Source of the DNA: Larix kaempferi
Taxonomy: Eukaryota; Streptophyta; Pinopsida; Pinales; Pinaceae
Assembly: GCA_027924585.1 (NCBI GenBank)
Contig: BSBM01001719.1
Span: forward strand, 32,098,001-32,162,000
Reading direction: 5' to 3'
Length of the DNA stretch: 64,000 nucleotides
The notes beneath the pieces are model-generated. The model did not search any database and was not told the origin of the DNA. It saw only the letters and a program-made list of their open reading frames with translations. Below, one piece after another: positions 1 through 11,985 of the stretch. Every line of letters begins with the position of its first letter. Position 1 is the first letter of the stretch. The position numbers and the translations under genes were made by a program.

Positions 1-1152
1 AAGCAATTCTGGCCCAAGTACAATTCTGTTCACTGGATTGTCCCAAGTCACTGGTGTCCTACACCTTCTGCCGTACAAAGCCTCATAAGGACTCATTCCC
101 AACGATGCTTGTTTCCCATTGTTATATGCAAATTCTACCAAGTGTAGATAATCCTCCCACTTGGATGGTTTATCCATTACATACATGCGGAGCATGTCTT
201 CAAGCACCCGATTTACTCTTTTTGTTTTCCCATCTGTTTGAGGATGGTATGTGGTACTAAAGCTTAGCTGTGTACCCAAATCTGCAAAGAGACCTTTCCA
301 AAAATTGGAAGTGAACTTGGTATCCCTATCAGAAATTATTGCCTTAGGAAACCCATGTAATCTGAAAATTTCCTTCATGAAGATATTTGCAATGGCATCG
401 GCTTTGTGTGTGGACTTAACCGGTATAAAATGTGCTTCCTTTGTTAACTTGTCCACCACAACCATAATGGAATCATGGTGTCTCACAGTCATTGGCAATC
501 CTGTAATAAAATCCATTGATATTACTTCCAATTTCCATTCTGGAATTGGCACTGGGAGCAATAAACCTGCTAGATGTTGGTGTTCACTCTTCACCTGCTG
601 ACATTCCATGCACTTAGAAATGTATTCAGCGACACCCTTCTTCATGCCTTGCTAGAAATAATATTTTCTTGTTGTAGCAATTGTTTTCTGATATCCTGGG
701 TGACCAAAGTATGGAGCTTTATGGATTTCATCCATAACAATTCTCCTCAAATCTGCCGCATTTGGAATATAGACTCTATTCTTATAAGTAAGAAGTCCTC
801 CTTCTTCCAAATGATTGCCTTCATACTTCTTTCCAAGGTCTTGCTGCTGCAATTCGTCCTTTATCTGCACGTATACTTCATCCTCAACAATATGGTTAAC
901 AATTTGCTGCTTCAAATCTGGTTGGCAAGTACTAAGCGCTGCCACATGCATTTCATGTACCTTCCTACTGAGTGCATTAGCCACCTTGTTTTCTTTCCCT
1001 TTTATGTGTTTGATTTCAAAATCAAATTCACACAAAAATTCCAACCATCTAGCCTGTCTAGCATTTAAAGTTGGTTGATCAAACAAATATTTCAAACCAC
1101 AATGGTCTGTCCTTAACTCAAATTTTCTTCCCATTAAGTAATGCCTCCACAT
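1..1152 (-). pseudogene. E1 RNase H C-terminus and integrase (broken)
   Basis: This part cuts the second strand and inserts the DNA copy of element E1. The reading resumes at 1152 in a new frame after an apparent one-base deletion near 1155, with RNase H residues 'LRTDHCGLKYL', then 'NKVANALSRK', where the usual last catalytic Asp is Asn. An integrase HHCC zinc finger follows (HKAPYFGH and CMEC). A TAG stop lies near 650 where Trp is expected. The catalytic core continues to the window edge with 'MDFITGLP' and 'SDRDTKF'. The position of the third catalytic acid (Glu in related elements) reads Lys within 'GKTKRVNRV'. The protein continues beyond base 1. Confidence 0.92.
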
Positions 1153-1154
1153 CT

Positions 1155-2870
1155 TTAAAGCATTACTATGGCTTCCAGTTCTATATCATGAGTAGCATAG
1201 TTCTTCTCATGCTCCTTCAACTTTCTTGACTCATAGCATATCATGTGGCTGTCTTGCATAAGAACTCCTCCAAGTCCTTGATTGCATGCATCGGTACATA
1301 CCACAAAGTCTTTTTCTGGGTCTGCAATTTTTAAAATTGGTGCACTTGTAAGAAGATTCTTCAACCGTTGAAAACTTTCCTCACACCTTGGTGACCATTC
1401 AAACTTTATCCCCTTCTTTTGCAAAAAAGTGATCGGGTTTTCAACCTTGGAGAATCCTTCGATAAACCTCTTGTAGTAACCAGCAAGGCCCATAAAAGAT
1501 CTCACATCAGTCACATTCCTTGGAGTTGGCCAATTCATAAAGGCTTCAATCTTCTCAGGGTCTACAGATATTCCTTCGTCGGAGATGATGTGACCCAAAT
1601 AATGAATTCTATCTTTATAAAAGTCACATTTGCTCAACTTTGCATACAGCTTATGCTCCCTTAGTAATTGCATTTTCATTCTCAAATGTTCTTCATGTTC
1701 TTCTTCATTCTTAGAATAGATGAGAATGTTGTCTAGGAATACAAGAACAAACTTGTCCAAATACTTGCTAAAAACATTATTCATGAGACACATGAATGTA
1801 GCTGGTGCATTTGTGAGACCGAATGGTACCACTACAAACTCATAGTGTCTATACCTTGTTCTAAAGGTTGTCTTATGAATATCCTCTTCTTTGATTCTTA
1901 CCTGATGGTAACCAGACCTCAAGTCAAGTTTTGAAAATACCTTTGCTCCTCTCATTTGGTCAAAAAGGTCATCAATTCGGGGCAATGGGTATTTGTTCTT
2001 CAGAGTGACTTTGTTCAACTGCCTGTAGTCAATACATAACTGGAGTGTTCCATCTTTCTTTTTCACAAACAGAACAGGTGCTCCCCACAGGGACACACTT
2101 GGACTAATATATTTCTTTTCCAGCAGTTCTTGTAATTGCATTTTCAATTCTAGCAATTTCGGTGTACTCATCCTGTAGGGTGTCTTAGACACTGGTGCCG
2201 CTCCTGGCACAAGTTCAATTGTAAAGTCAATGTCTCTCTTTGGAGGGAGTCCTGGAATCTCATCAGGAAAAACATCCCTGAATTCTTGCAATACATGATA
2301 GTCTTCCAATTTAAGAGTTTCATTCTCTGTTGCCTCTAAAATGTGGGCTGCATACAATTGGCACCCCTTCCTACAGAACTTCTTCAGCTGCATGGCTATA
2401 ACCTGCCTAATAGTAGTCACCTTGGGAATGCTTTTTACAACCCTTGGGTTTTCTTCTTCATCCATGCATTCAAATGTATTATTGTAGCAGTCAAGTTTAA
2501 CCCTGTGTGCTTCTAACCAATCCATTCCAATGAGAATGTCATAGGAACCTAGTGGCAAAATATTTAGATCTGCATGAGTGAATAGCCCATCCATCTCTAG
2601 TGGACATTTCTCTACTATTTCACTAACTTTTCTCTTGGTTCCAGTGGCTAGTTGAACTAACCATGATTTACTATGCTTTAATTCCTTGAAAGCACAAATC
2701 TCAACAATTCTAGGAGTGACATAACTGTGAGTAGATCCAGGATCAATCAAAATACAAATAGATTGCTTAGCAATCTTACCTTCAACTTCAACCACAGTTG
2801 ACTGATGATCTGTTTGGCGGTCGTCTAGTGCTGCATAGATTCTAGGGATTGTCCTCACCACTTGACCCAC
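1155..2870 (-). pseudogene. E1 protease, reverse transcriptase and RNase H N-terminus
   Basis: This 571-codon open frame covers three pol domains. A retropepsin-like segment has '[10 protein letters not shown]' in place of the usual D-S/T-G-S. The RT follows with '[13 protein letters not shown]', '[13 protein letters not shown]', 'CIDYRQLNK', 'LDLRSGYHQ' and '[10 protein letters not shown]'. The metal-binding motif reads '[10 protein letters not shown]', so the second Asp of the F-x-D-D box is Asn. RNase H begins with '[16 protein letters not shown]' and reaches 'DIELEAIVM', where the frame breaks. The frame is open over its length, yet the RT is predicted inactive. It is separated from gag by a stop near 2882. 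Confidence 0.93.
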
Positions 2871-2882
2871 AGTTCTAGCTCC

Positions 2883-4167
2883 CTAGATGTTGTGAACTTG
2901 ATTTGGATTCCCATTCCGATGTGGACAGTTCCTAAGCATGTGGCCTCCCCCACAACCCCAACATTGAAGTGGTTCTCTTGGTTCCTTTGGATCTCTTGGC
3001 TTGTCTCCCATCATCCTAGTTGGCTTAGTCACAACCTTTGATGGTTTCCTTTGCTGATTCCGGAATTGAGGAAGCTTGAACCCCTTCTTCCTTTGATCAA
3101 AATTTTCATTTTTCCTATCCTTCCATGCCTTATGGAATTCTAGTTTGCTTTTGTTTTGATCAAAGCAATACTTGGCCTTTCTTATGGCCTCCTCTAGAGT
3201 TCGAGGTTCATCAAACTCAATTCTGTCTTTATACGACTGGGGAAGTCCACTTAGGAAACGCTGAATTTTCACCTTATCATCTCGAATGTACTTGACATAC
3301 CTCAGTAGCTCCAAGAACTTATTTTCATATTCTTCCATGGTCAATTGTCCCAATCTCAGCTCATGGAACTCTTTGATCTTATCCATAGTACCTATTAGAG
3401 AGGTACTTCTACTTGAAGTATTTCTTGAACTGCTTCGACACAATCCTCCTTTCGTTGATCTTCTTCACTTGCCTGATGTGTTCCCACCATATAGATGCTC
3501 TTCCATTCAAGTTGAAGATGGCTACCGTTGCCTTCATATTTCCCGAGTAGTCTTGGACTTGGAAATACTTTCTCATCCCAAGAAGCCAAGCTTCAGCTTC
3601 TTGACCAGACTTTATCTCTCCATCAAATGTAGGAGGTTTCGCCTTCTTAAATTCCCCATGTGAATTGTTCTTGTAGTGCTTCTTCCTCTTTCTTCTGCGG
3701 GATGAAGAGCTTGAACCCTCAATGGATTCTTCAGAATCAGATGATTCATTAGAAGAGATTTCTGGAGTATATGTTCTGTCTGTAGAAACTCTTTTTGGGC
3801 TACTGGCCCGCTTGCGGGAATTCCTCCTAGAACTACTCCCACCCCTTTCTAGATTTGATGTCTGATGCCCAAAGTTTATTCGCCTTTGGATGTCTGTCAA
3901 ACTCTGTAGCATGGTTGCATTCAACTGATTTTGTTCTTCCTGAACTTTAATCATCCTTTCGTTGTCTTCTCTACAGCTTTTCAACTCCACCCTTAGGCTT
4001 CTCATGGTGGCTGCAATACCTCGAGGAGTCTCTTGATTTCTTCTCCCATTAGATTCCATTTCAGCATTTTCAACATGTATGTTCTCCCCCATGGCATCTG
4101 TCTCAGGCTCATAGGGATCCTGTGCATCATCCATAATGTTGATTTTCTTGGCCCAACCAAGATCCAA
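2883..4167 (-). pseudogene. E1 gag, split by a frameshift
   Basis: Gag forms the particle and packages the RNA. Two overlapping frames are seen: 4167-3409 (N-terminal part, with a Ser/Arg-rich basic stretch and 'FDGEIKSGQEAEAWLLGM' typical of the retrotransposon gag domain) and 3443-2883 (C-terminal part with 'FHELRLGQLTMEEYENKF' and the zinc knuckle 'CWGCGGGHMLRNC', a complete CX2CX4HX4C). The frames meet within 3409-3443, so one indel splits the gene. Translation would start near 4167, about 1 kb downstream of the primer-binding site. Assignment to gag is secure; function is lost unless the shift is bypassed. Confidence 0.9.
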
Positions 4168-4439
4168 AACTTTCTAACTGTACTATCTAGAGTGCTACCC
4201 TGATGTAACTGTGATTCTGCAAAATGTGTTCATCCACCAATTGTTAGCTGCATTATATTCTCAAAATTCATAACTTACTTTCATGCACGTGGGAAAAGGT
4301 TATATGGACAATTTGTCAAATCATAGAATTTTCTCACAATCGACATATGAGGGGGACAAAGGGGGTCAAGGGGGCTTTCCCCCTTGTGGCTCGCCACTGC
4401 AGGGCGGGTCAAGGGCAGCGCCCTCGTTTTTTTTTTTTT

Positions 4440-5085
4440 TTACAAATCATGCTGCCATTGCGGGGCGGTTCACCGAACGCTTCCACAATTGCGGAGCAAT
4501 TCGCCGAATGCTTCCGCAGTTGCAGAGCCATTCGTGGAATGCTTCCGCAGTTGCAGAGCCATTCGCGGAATGCTTTCGTAGTTTCGGAAGACACTGGGAA
4601 ATTCTTTCCGCAGTTTCGGGGTGGTTCGCGGAACTCTTCCACAATTGTGGGAAGATTCATGGAACTCTTCCACAATTGCGGGAAGATTCGTCGAACTCTT
4701 CCGCAGTTGCAGGAAGATTAGCGGAACTCTTCCGCAATTGCGGGAAGGTTCGCTGAACTCTTTGGCAATTGCAAGAAGATTCATGGATTTCTTCCACAAT
4801 TTCGGAAGACATTTCGGAATTCCTTCCGCAGTTGTGGGTCGATTCGCGGAACTCTTCTGCAATTTTGGAAGAGAATTCCTTCCGAAAATTTCCTTTCGAC
4901 GCTGAACACTTGGAAAAATTTTCCACTGTTTCAGAGCAGTTCGCCGAATTCTTCCGCGTTACGGAACAACTCGCAGAATCCTTCCGCAGTTTTGGAAGAG
5001 AATTCCTTCTGCAATTTCGGAAGAGAATTCCTTCCACAATTTCGGAAGAGAATTCCTTCCGCAATTTCGGGCAGAACTCATAGAA
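4440..5085 (-). repeat. Tandem array of about 31-bp palindromic units in the E1 leader
   Basis: The leader between the primer-binding site and gag is filled with imperfect repeats, most about 31 bp long. The core CTTCCGCAATTGCGGAAG is a perfect inverted repeat, and units differ mainly at the centre (GCAATTGC, GCAGTTGC, ACAATTTC). Roughly 20 units can be recognised. The many short frames here on both strands are by-products of the repeat. An RNA of this region could fold into a row of short hairpins. Confidence 0.85.
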
Positions 5086-5195
5086 ACTTAGAAAAATTTT
5101 GAAAATTTTCTTAACTCTCAGTGCTGAGCAAGAAGCATACTTACCTCTGCACCTATGATAGGTAGCCCCATAAAGGCCCAATGCTGCAACCAGTA

Positions 5196-5207
5196 GCTCT
5201 AATACCA
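5196..5207 (-). other. E1 primer-binding site (tRNA-Met type)
   Basis: The minus strand reads TGGTATTAGAGC, one mismatch from the common plant initiator-Met primer-binding sequence TGGTATCAGAGC. It lies three bases from the LTR end at 5211, which fixes the element's orientation. Confidence 0.85.
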
Positions 5208-5210
5208 AAG

Positions 5211-5932
5211 TGTAACGTCCCCTCCTATCATACCGGCATGATAGAGAGGATCTTGATACTAAATCCGGGCATCTAGCCCCATGAACTTTTAACTAAGCAT
5301 TCACATAATATAAAAGTCATATGGGATGCATGATTATAAGAAAAAAACACAGCGGAATAATATCAATAACACATCCATCATACATTCAATATATTCATCA
5401 AATAATAATTGCGGAGTTAACACAAGAGAATACTTATCTTAACAAAGTAGTCCCAAGCAAGTGGCTATGCAACTGCAACATTCCACCCAACCATAGGCCA
5501 GTTGTGCTTATCAACCTCTTGGTACAACTGCCACCCCGAGCTGGGCATGATCTCTACAAGGGACCAGGGAATAGTAGACTCACACATAGCCAAGCATACA
5601 CCAAGATGAGCCAAGCCAATCTACAATTGGGTTTATCAAGCTGCTAGGGAATGGAAAGGAATAATTGCTAAGCTAGTGAGCTCAACCACAGAGCTATGGA
5701 TGCCTCTACAAGATCTATTCATCTTGGCACTCACAATTCCTACAGACCCAACATAAGGAAGTATTCTCTTCACTGCCACACAATCCCTCAAGCCATACCT
5801 TCCTTTCTAGTGCTCTCAGGGTGTGCATAGAAAAGTAGCCAAAGCCCTCTTGATCTTCTTGAGAGGTTACTCCCTCCATTAGGTTTATCAAGCCAATTCT
5901 GTCCATTACCAGTCCAAGTTTCTTGCTCATAT
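5211..5932 (-). repeat. E1 5' LTR, partial
   Basis: The LTR edge reads TGTAACGTCCCC on the plus strand, that is, ...ACA on the element strand next to the primer-binding site. The other edge was not found, because the sequence is cut at 5933 by a solo LTR. It may resume beyond 7955 or 8858, where similar LTR-like DNA continues. No gene is seen. Confidence 0.75.
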
Positions 5933-7954
5933 TGTCATGTTCCAAATTTGGAATTGGGTCACAATGGCCTAATCACATTAGCCATATTCATTAGAGTTTG
6001 TAAAATTGATGTTAAGGGTCAAATAATTGCCAAGGAGGAAAATTACTAGTTTCCTAGGTTTGAGGTGGAAGCTTTGGGATTTGGAATAAGGGGGATAATA
6101 AATGATGTTTAGACATTAGAAGGGTTCAAGCATTTAATAAATAGAGTGAATAAATAAATTCAAGAGAAATCCTAGGTGAAAAATGGTTTTGGAGACATAT
6201 GGAGGATGTGGGACCCACACTAGCTTGATTTTTCATAATACATGGTATCTCTCTTTTGCAAATTCGAATTAATGGGAATGTGAACACTCTTGGGTGAGTT
6301 GGTAAGTCATAACACATGTCATTGAGCATATTAGGTCGAATTGGGAAGGATTGGTAACCTCCATGGAAGATAAAGAGTCAAAGTGGAAGTTTGTGGACAC
6401 TTGGGCTAGATTCCCTAGCCCCTATGACACCAATGATGGAGCATCTATGACAACTATGACAAATTGCAGACCTGACCTCTGACATCTGACCACTATGACA
6501 TGTCAGCCCCAAAAATAGGCTCAAGGAAGGCTAATTTTGGAGTTGGAGAAGCCAAAGAGACTCAAAATCGAATTTGGGAGAAGATGGAAGGTTGGAACTA
6601 GGAGACAAGTGGCAAATGTGGAATATTTCCTAAATGAAAATCTATTGAATCTATTGAGAGGATTTCGACCCTTAGAAGGCTAATTTTGTTTATAAAATGT
6701 AGAAATTGAGTATGAGAATGGATTTTGATCATTTGTAGAATTTGCAATTGCATTTGTGAAGAGGGAGAGCTAGTGGATGACTAGTTTCTTGCCTTAGCCA
6801 ATTTCGAGGGTGAAAGATTCCCATCCAAGTTGGTAATTGGAAAGGCCATTCAGACCTTTCATTTGGAGATTTAATGGAGTCTTTATTTGTAGTTGTAATC
6901 TACAGGGCAGCTCATGGTTTCTTCTATTGCAGCTCACTCCTTCAACCATTTCCAGTTTTGATGGCATATTCTTGATCCTTGAGGGATGGCGTTTTTGGTG
7001 AGATATTGTACTCTTTGGGGAAGCTTTTAATGCCCCATTTCTTTTGTAATATGAATTAAATACTCTGTTCTTCATCTCCAAAAAGTTTCAGGTCGAAATT
7101 CCAAGTAGAAATGTATAAATCTCATTTTTAATGGAAGAACAATGCCATTTCCCCACTACCTTGTTGTGAGCCAATGTATTGATGATGATTTCGAATGAAT
7201 GGATGATTCTATGATATATTTGTGATCAATATAATGCCATGGATGTAATATAAAAGTCTCATGTACTGTACTTGAGCATTTGAAGCATTTTTACTCAGTT
7301 TAGTTGTTTTGGGAGGTGAAATAGTGTCATTCCCCCAAGGGTCGAATTGGGGATTTTTGCAGTTGAATGGGAGAGGGTGAGAACAGTTGTAATAATCCAT
7401 TAATGGTGCATATGAGACTTTAATAAAATACTTAACACATTACATACCTCTGTTCATAAATTTGAGTGGGTTTGGAGGCATTTGGGAAGCCATCTTCAGT
7501 ACTTATCCCAGGGGGTTTTGAACCCCAAATTACTAGTAAAATTGCATAATTGGTCCAGAATCTTAAGAGAGTTTGCATAGGTATTTTGGTGGACATATTT
7601 CATACATAAACATCATATTCAAGTTCTAATATCATTCATACACCTTCCTTGAAGATTTGAAGGCATTTGGAGTCAATTTGAGACCCAGAGACCAATACTA
7701 GTCAAAGGAAAATCACTAGTAAAGTTACCTACATTGATCAGAATTGAAAGAGGATTTGCAGAAGTATTTTAAAGGTCCAAAGGCATCCCTAAAACACATA
7801 TTTATGTTCTAATATCATTCATATACCTTCTCAGAATATTTGGGATCATTTGGGGCAAATTTGGGACCCAGAGATCAAAACTAGTCAAAGGTCGAACTAG
7901 GGAAAAAAGTGGAAAATTGCAATTTTAATAAAATTCCTAATAAGGGACATTACA
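5933..7954 (+). mobile_element. Solo LTR of family R (2,022 bp), plus orientation
   Basis: It runs from TGTCATGTTCC to GGGACATTACA and matches the two LTRs of the complete R element at 26204-32971 along its whole length. No internal region is attached, so it is a solo LTR, probably left by recombination between the two LTRs. The flanking five bases (CATAT left, CACAG right) agree at only three positions, so a target-site duplication is not clear. Confidence 0.9.
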
Positions 7955-8857
7955 CACAGGTTCAAATCAAAACCGGGATGCACATAAAAGTAGAAGTATA
8001 AGTGCTGGGCATGAATAAATTTTTTTACAGTGAGATGCCCAAAGATGGGGTTTTCATTAGCTTCAGGAAAACGTGGGAAACCCAAAAATGAAACTAGAAG
8101 ATGGGAACAACCCTGGGAAGCCAAATCCATTTTTAGGAAAACGTCTATGGACAATCTGGGGAAAAAACGGCCTCCATAACAGTCCCAAATCGTGGCCCTT
8201 CTCTCCCAGCTGCTGTCCAATGCAAAAACGAGCTCCCAGGCATGGAAAATGTAGGAAAAATGGTGAAAAATGTGATGGGAAAAGGCCAGTAGTTCAGACT
8301 GCGTGAGAGAGAAAATACTATGGGTTCAGAATGGCTTTGGGCACCATTTTGTGGGTGTTTTCTTGTCCAAGGAGACAAAATACGATTTCCTAGGTTGATG
8401 GCTTGCCCATGCATGAAATTGGTTGCTATACCTCTTCATTCCCAAGGCATTAATTGCCTCAACCAACTCTTGGAAGAATTAAATGATTGGGTCCATAACC
8501 CAAAATGGGTAGTTGAGGGTTTATGGGTTTTCTCATTGACACATGGATTAACACCATTGGCTCAAGGGTTTGAATAATTTCCCTCCCTATTCCTTGTAGG
8601 ATCATGCCCCCATCTCTTTGTTGCATTGCATAGCTAGTTGTGGGTATTTTTCATTAAAATTCGTATTTACATGATGTATTATTTACATTGTGCCTATCTA
8701 GCACAACAACCATAGGCATCTATTTTTTTTAATTTTCGATACATGAAATGCTAAATCAATGGTGGGGCCTTGGCCTTGAGCTCCTCACCATGATTAAATT
8801 ACAATATTTACATTATTTACAATTTAATACAAAGGGGGTCAAAATGGGGACATTACA
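7955..8857. other. Unassigned LTR-like segment
   Basis: No convincing gene is seen. The segment ends in GGGGACATTACA (8846-8857), the style of LTR end seen in family R and E1, so it is probably part of an older LTR. Its other edge cannot be placed. Short frames at 8073-8577 have no recognisable domain. Confidence 0.4.
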
Positions 8858-10254
8858 AACATATATTCTTCTATCATAAGGCCACCTTGAGCTGGGAAAT
8901 GGTGTTACTAGGAGCTAGAAATCCTTTCAGGATTTCTCTTCTCTTTATTGGTTAGACATCAAGTCCATAGGCCATCCTAGGCTAAGAGACTCAAGGATCT
9001 ACCCATACTTTATTTTTCACGGGTAGGGAACTAACCCCTACTTAGTCACTTGAAATCTTCTTATCAAACCAATGTTCCTATCTATCCATTCTTATCATAA
9101 GGAAATGTGAACAAGCCATTATTTACCTAAAGCTTTCCAGAATAGGTCATCTCATGCCTCTTTATTTAATGGTTCATTTAACTAGTCCATTTCCGCACAT
9201 ATTAAACAATGTTAAGGTACATATATCTATTTCAGATACTCCTCAATTCAAGGAATACGATAAGAACACACTGTTCAATTCCAATGCACATTCAATGCAT
9301 ATCAAAATACACATAATATGCATCCACTATCCAACATGACGCATATCAGAATCAATGCAATGTATATATGATACATTCACTATTGAATTCCAGTAATGTG
9401 CACCTATTATCCAAGTCTTATGCATCCAATATGCAAATATTCATGCAGTCCCATTCCATTCCTATTACATACAATATGCAATCTCTCCAAGTTACTCATG
9501 CATACCAATGCATATCTAGTGCATTCCAATGCATACAATAGGCTCCTACTAAGCCATATTAAAATACATATTTATATTTCCAAATATTTAACCCAAAGGG
9601 GATAAGGATACCCCCCCTTTTCTTCCCAAAACATATGCATACTATATGTACTTACTTTATTTACCAATTAATCCACTTCAAGGTCTATGTATTGCAATAC
9701 CAAATGAACCCAACACATAAAATATATGCTCACAATTATCAATCAACAACGCATGCAATTACCGCTAAATTCTCAATTTATGGTATCTATATGCAAATAC
9801 CACTCAATCTAATGCATACAGTAAGCAATTACTATGAAATTCCAGTAACTTATTCATAATTAACAACCATAGATATGCATTTATGAGTGTGTACAATTTA
9901 TGAACCAATTCAATGCACAAGATATCAATAATTTACCAATTAATGCAATTATCAACATCTAGTATTTATGAAATATGTAATCAATCCAATATGCAATAAA
10001 AAATCAAATACACATTTACCAATCAATTCATTGAACAACAAAATAGGCAATTCACAGTAAATAAGCATTTATCCAAATCAATGCACAGTAAATAAGCAAT
10101 TCTCTACACAAAAAACATGCAATGCACAATAAATAAAAATTCACCCATCAATTTAATGCACATAAGTGCACAAAAAACATGCAATATATAATAACAAATA
10201 AATTAGTAAGCATTATAGTACCCATAAACAATATTAATCAACGAAGGATCTACA

Positions 10255-10420
10255 TAGAATTATCAATCAATCAATCAAATATATTATCAATCAAACAAAC
10301 AAATACATTACCAATCAAACAAGCAATTACATAATCAAACAAACAAATGCATTATCAATCAAACAAACAAACACGTTACCAATCAAATAAACAATTACAT
10401 AATAAAACAAACAAATGTTT
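10255..10420. repeat. Short tandem array, CAATCAAACAAA-like
   Basis: The words 'caatcaaacaaa', 'attatcaatcaa' and 'attaccaatcaa' recur about every 20-40 bases. It is a degenerate microsatellite-like array within AT-rich DNA. Confidence 0.7.
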
Positions 10421-10884
10421 GAAAGAACACTCCACCAATTGCACACTAAATGATATATGCTTAAATGCTCATTATATATACTTAAATGATAAATAAACAA
10501 ACATAATTAAACATCATATATATTATATATAATACATTCCAAGGTATTGAACATGCCTAGCTCCATGCATTATTAAATGCAATAGCAAATAAACTATTAA
10601 TGTGATTTCAACAAAATCAAACCATCCTTCATGCTAACAATATATTAATACATACACATCCCATGTGCACTTCAAATTATATACTTTTAAATTATTAATT
10701 CAATATAATGCATTTATATTTGATCACATGGAGATTAATACACATAAATAATATAATAGCAACCATAAAAAATGGTTTGCATTAACTCCACCAACGCATA
10801 TATGCATATATACAATATACATTGTATTAAATATCAAACAATCACCTTGAATTGGGCCACGCCCTCTCCAATCCAACGACACAT

Positions 10885-11008
10885 GCATATATTGCATATC
10901 AAACAAGAATGGGGTTGAACACAAATACGTAAACACAATATCACGTGCATATATTGCATATCAAATAAGAATGGGTTTAACACAAATGCGTAAACACAAT
11001 AGCAACAA
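10885..11008. repeat. 62-bp tandem duplication
   Basis: A unit that begins GCATATATTGCATATCAAA and ends with 'cgtaaacacaat' occurs twice in a row, starting at 10885 and 10947, with a few differences. Confidence 0.75.
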
Positions 11009-11985
11009 CTCAAGAAAATGAGTCCTTCACACTCCTCAAAAAATATAAATTCAATTTCTGCCATTAAGAACTCATTTATTGTAACCAAAGAAATTAAATG
11101 TATTTATTGTCAATAAGAAATGGTAAAGCCTTCTCATTAACGTGAATAGTTAATAATATTAGAGAGATAGAACAAAACTGCTATGGTAGCAAAGAAAAAG
11201 AAACAAAAACCTTCCATCAACAAACCTTAATGCATAGTAAATATGAAATGAAAGGCATGGTAAATAAATCAATTTACTCGAAATAAAATATGGAAAGCAC
11301 AATGAATAAGAATTTACCTTGCATGCAATTATGAGTGCATATGAGCCCATGCATAATTTATAATTATACAATTATTAGTGCATATGAATCCAATGCATAA
11401 AATATTCAAAGGATGCAATATTCAATTAATATTCATTTGCTAGTTTATTGTATACTAATCTAATACATTATCTACCATATATAAATTACAAAATGGAAAT
11501 GGAATAGGCATATAAGAATACACATAAGTAACTAACCGATAAATATAAAACACAATCGAAAAAATCTTCCCATCTCCATGTAAATGTAATGAAAACCACA
11601 CAAGTATTCATGCATAATAAGTATGCATCATGCAACATTATGGTGCATAACATATCCATCCAATATCAATCCAATGCATATGCAGTAACAAATCAAACAA
11701 GGTAATGGATTAGGGTTACCCTCTCTTCAATCCATGCACATGCAATCAATATTACATTAACTACTACCAAGCAAATGCATCGGGGTTGCTCCCTTCCACC
11801 ACCAATGCTTACTTAATATATCTATTATACCAAAATATATGCATATGTAAGTATGCAATTCCGCATTAATTCATATGCATATCTGAATATGAAATCCAGT
11901 ATCATTCCACACTCATACAATGTATTTATTAGCATAACAAAGAGGTGGGTTGCGCCCCTTTAGCTACTCCCTCCTAGCATTGCTT

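Larger units (their letters stand above)
1..5932 (-). mobile_element. Ty3/gypsy retrotransposon E1, 5' LTR to integrase, truncated by the window edge
   Basis: Reading leftwards on the minus strand, the order is partial LTR, primer-binding site, leader, gag, protease, RT, RNase H and integrase, which is the standard Ty3/gypsy order. The 3' part (end of integrase and 3' LTR) lies outside the window. The RT and gag resemble chromovirus-type plant gypsy elements, but the chromodomain region is not visible, so the lineage is an inference. The element is dead: there is a frameshift in gag, a one-base loss in RNase H, a stop codon in integrase, and lost catalytic acids in RT, RNase H and integrase. 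Its LTR is interrupted at 5933 by a solo LTR of family R. Confidence 0.93.
8858..11985. other. AT-rich, TGCAT-rich non-coding region with small repeats
   Basis: About 3.1 kb without a supportable gene. It is very rich in TGCAT, ATGCAA and CATGCA words. It contains a CAATCAAACAAA-type array at 10255-10420 and a 62-bp tandem duplication at 10885-11008. Short GC-richer islands (near 9593, 10850, 11705, 11785 and 11945) interrupt the AT-rich DNA at intervals. It could be the body of a long LTR, possibly that of E1, but no partner copy is in the window. Confidence 0.5.

Noticed and set aside
4283-5208. Several open frames on both strands (up to 183 codons)
   Set aside because: They follow the 31-bp palindromic repeat and have no domain; the same Cys/Asn-rich pattern appears in every frame.
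8073-8577. Frames of 77-89 codons with Pro/Lys-rich sequence
   Set aside because: Overlapping frames on both strands, no domain, within LTR-like DNA.
5928-8864. CATAT at 5928-5932 and at 8860-8864 as a duplication flanking one long LTR ending at 8857
   Set aside because: The right copy is two bases away from the TTACA end, and the R LTR clearly ends at 7954; AT-rich chance match is likely.
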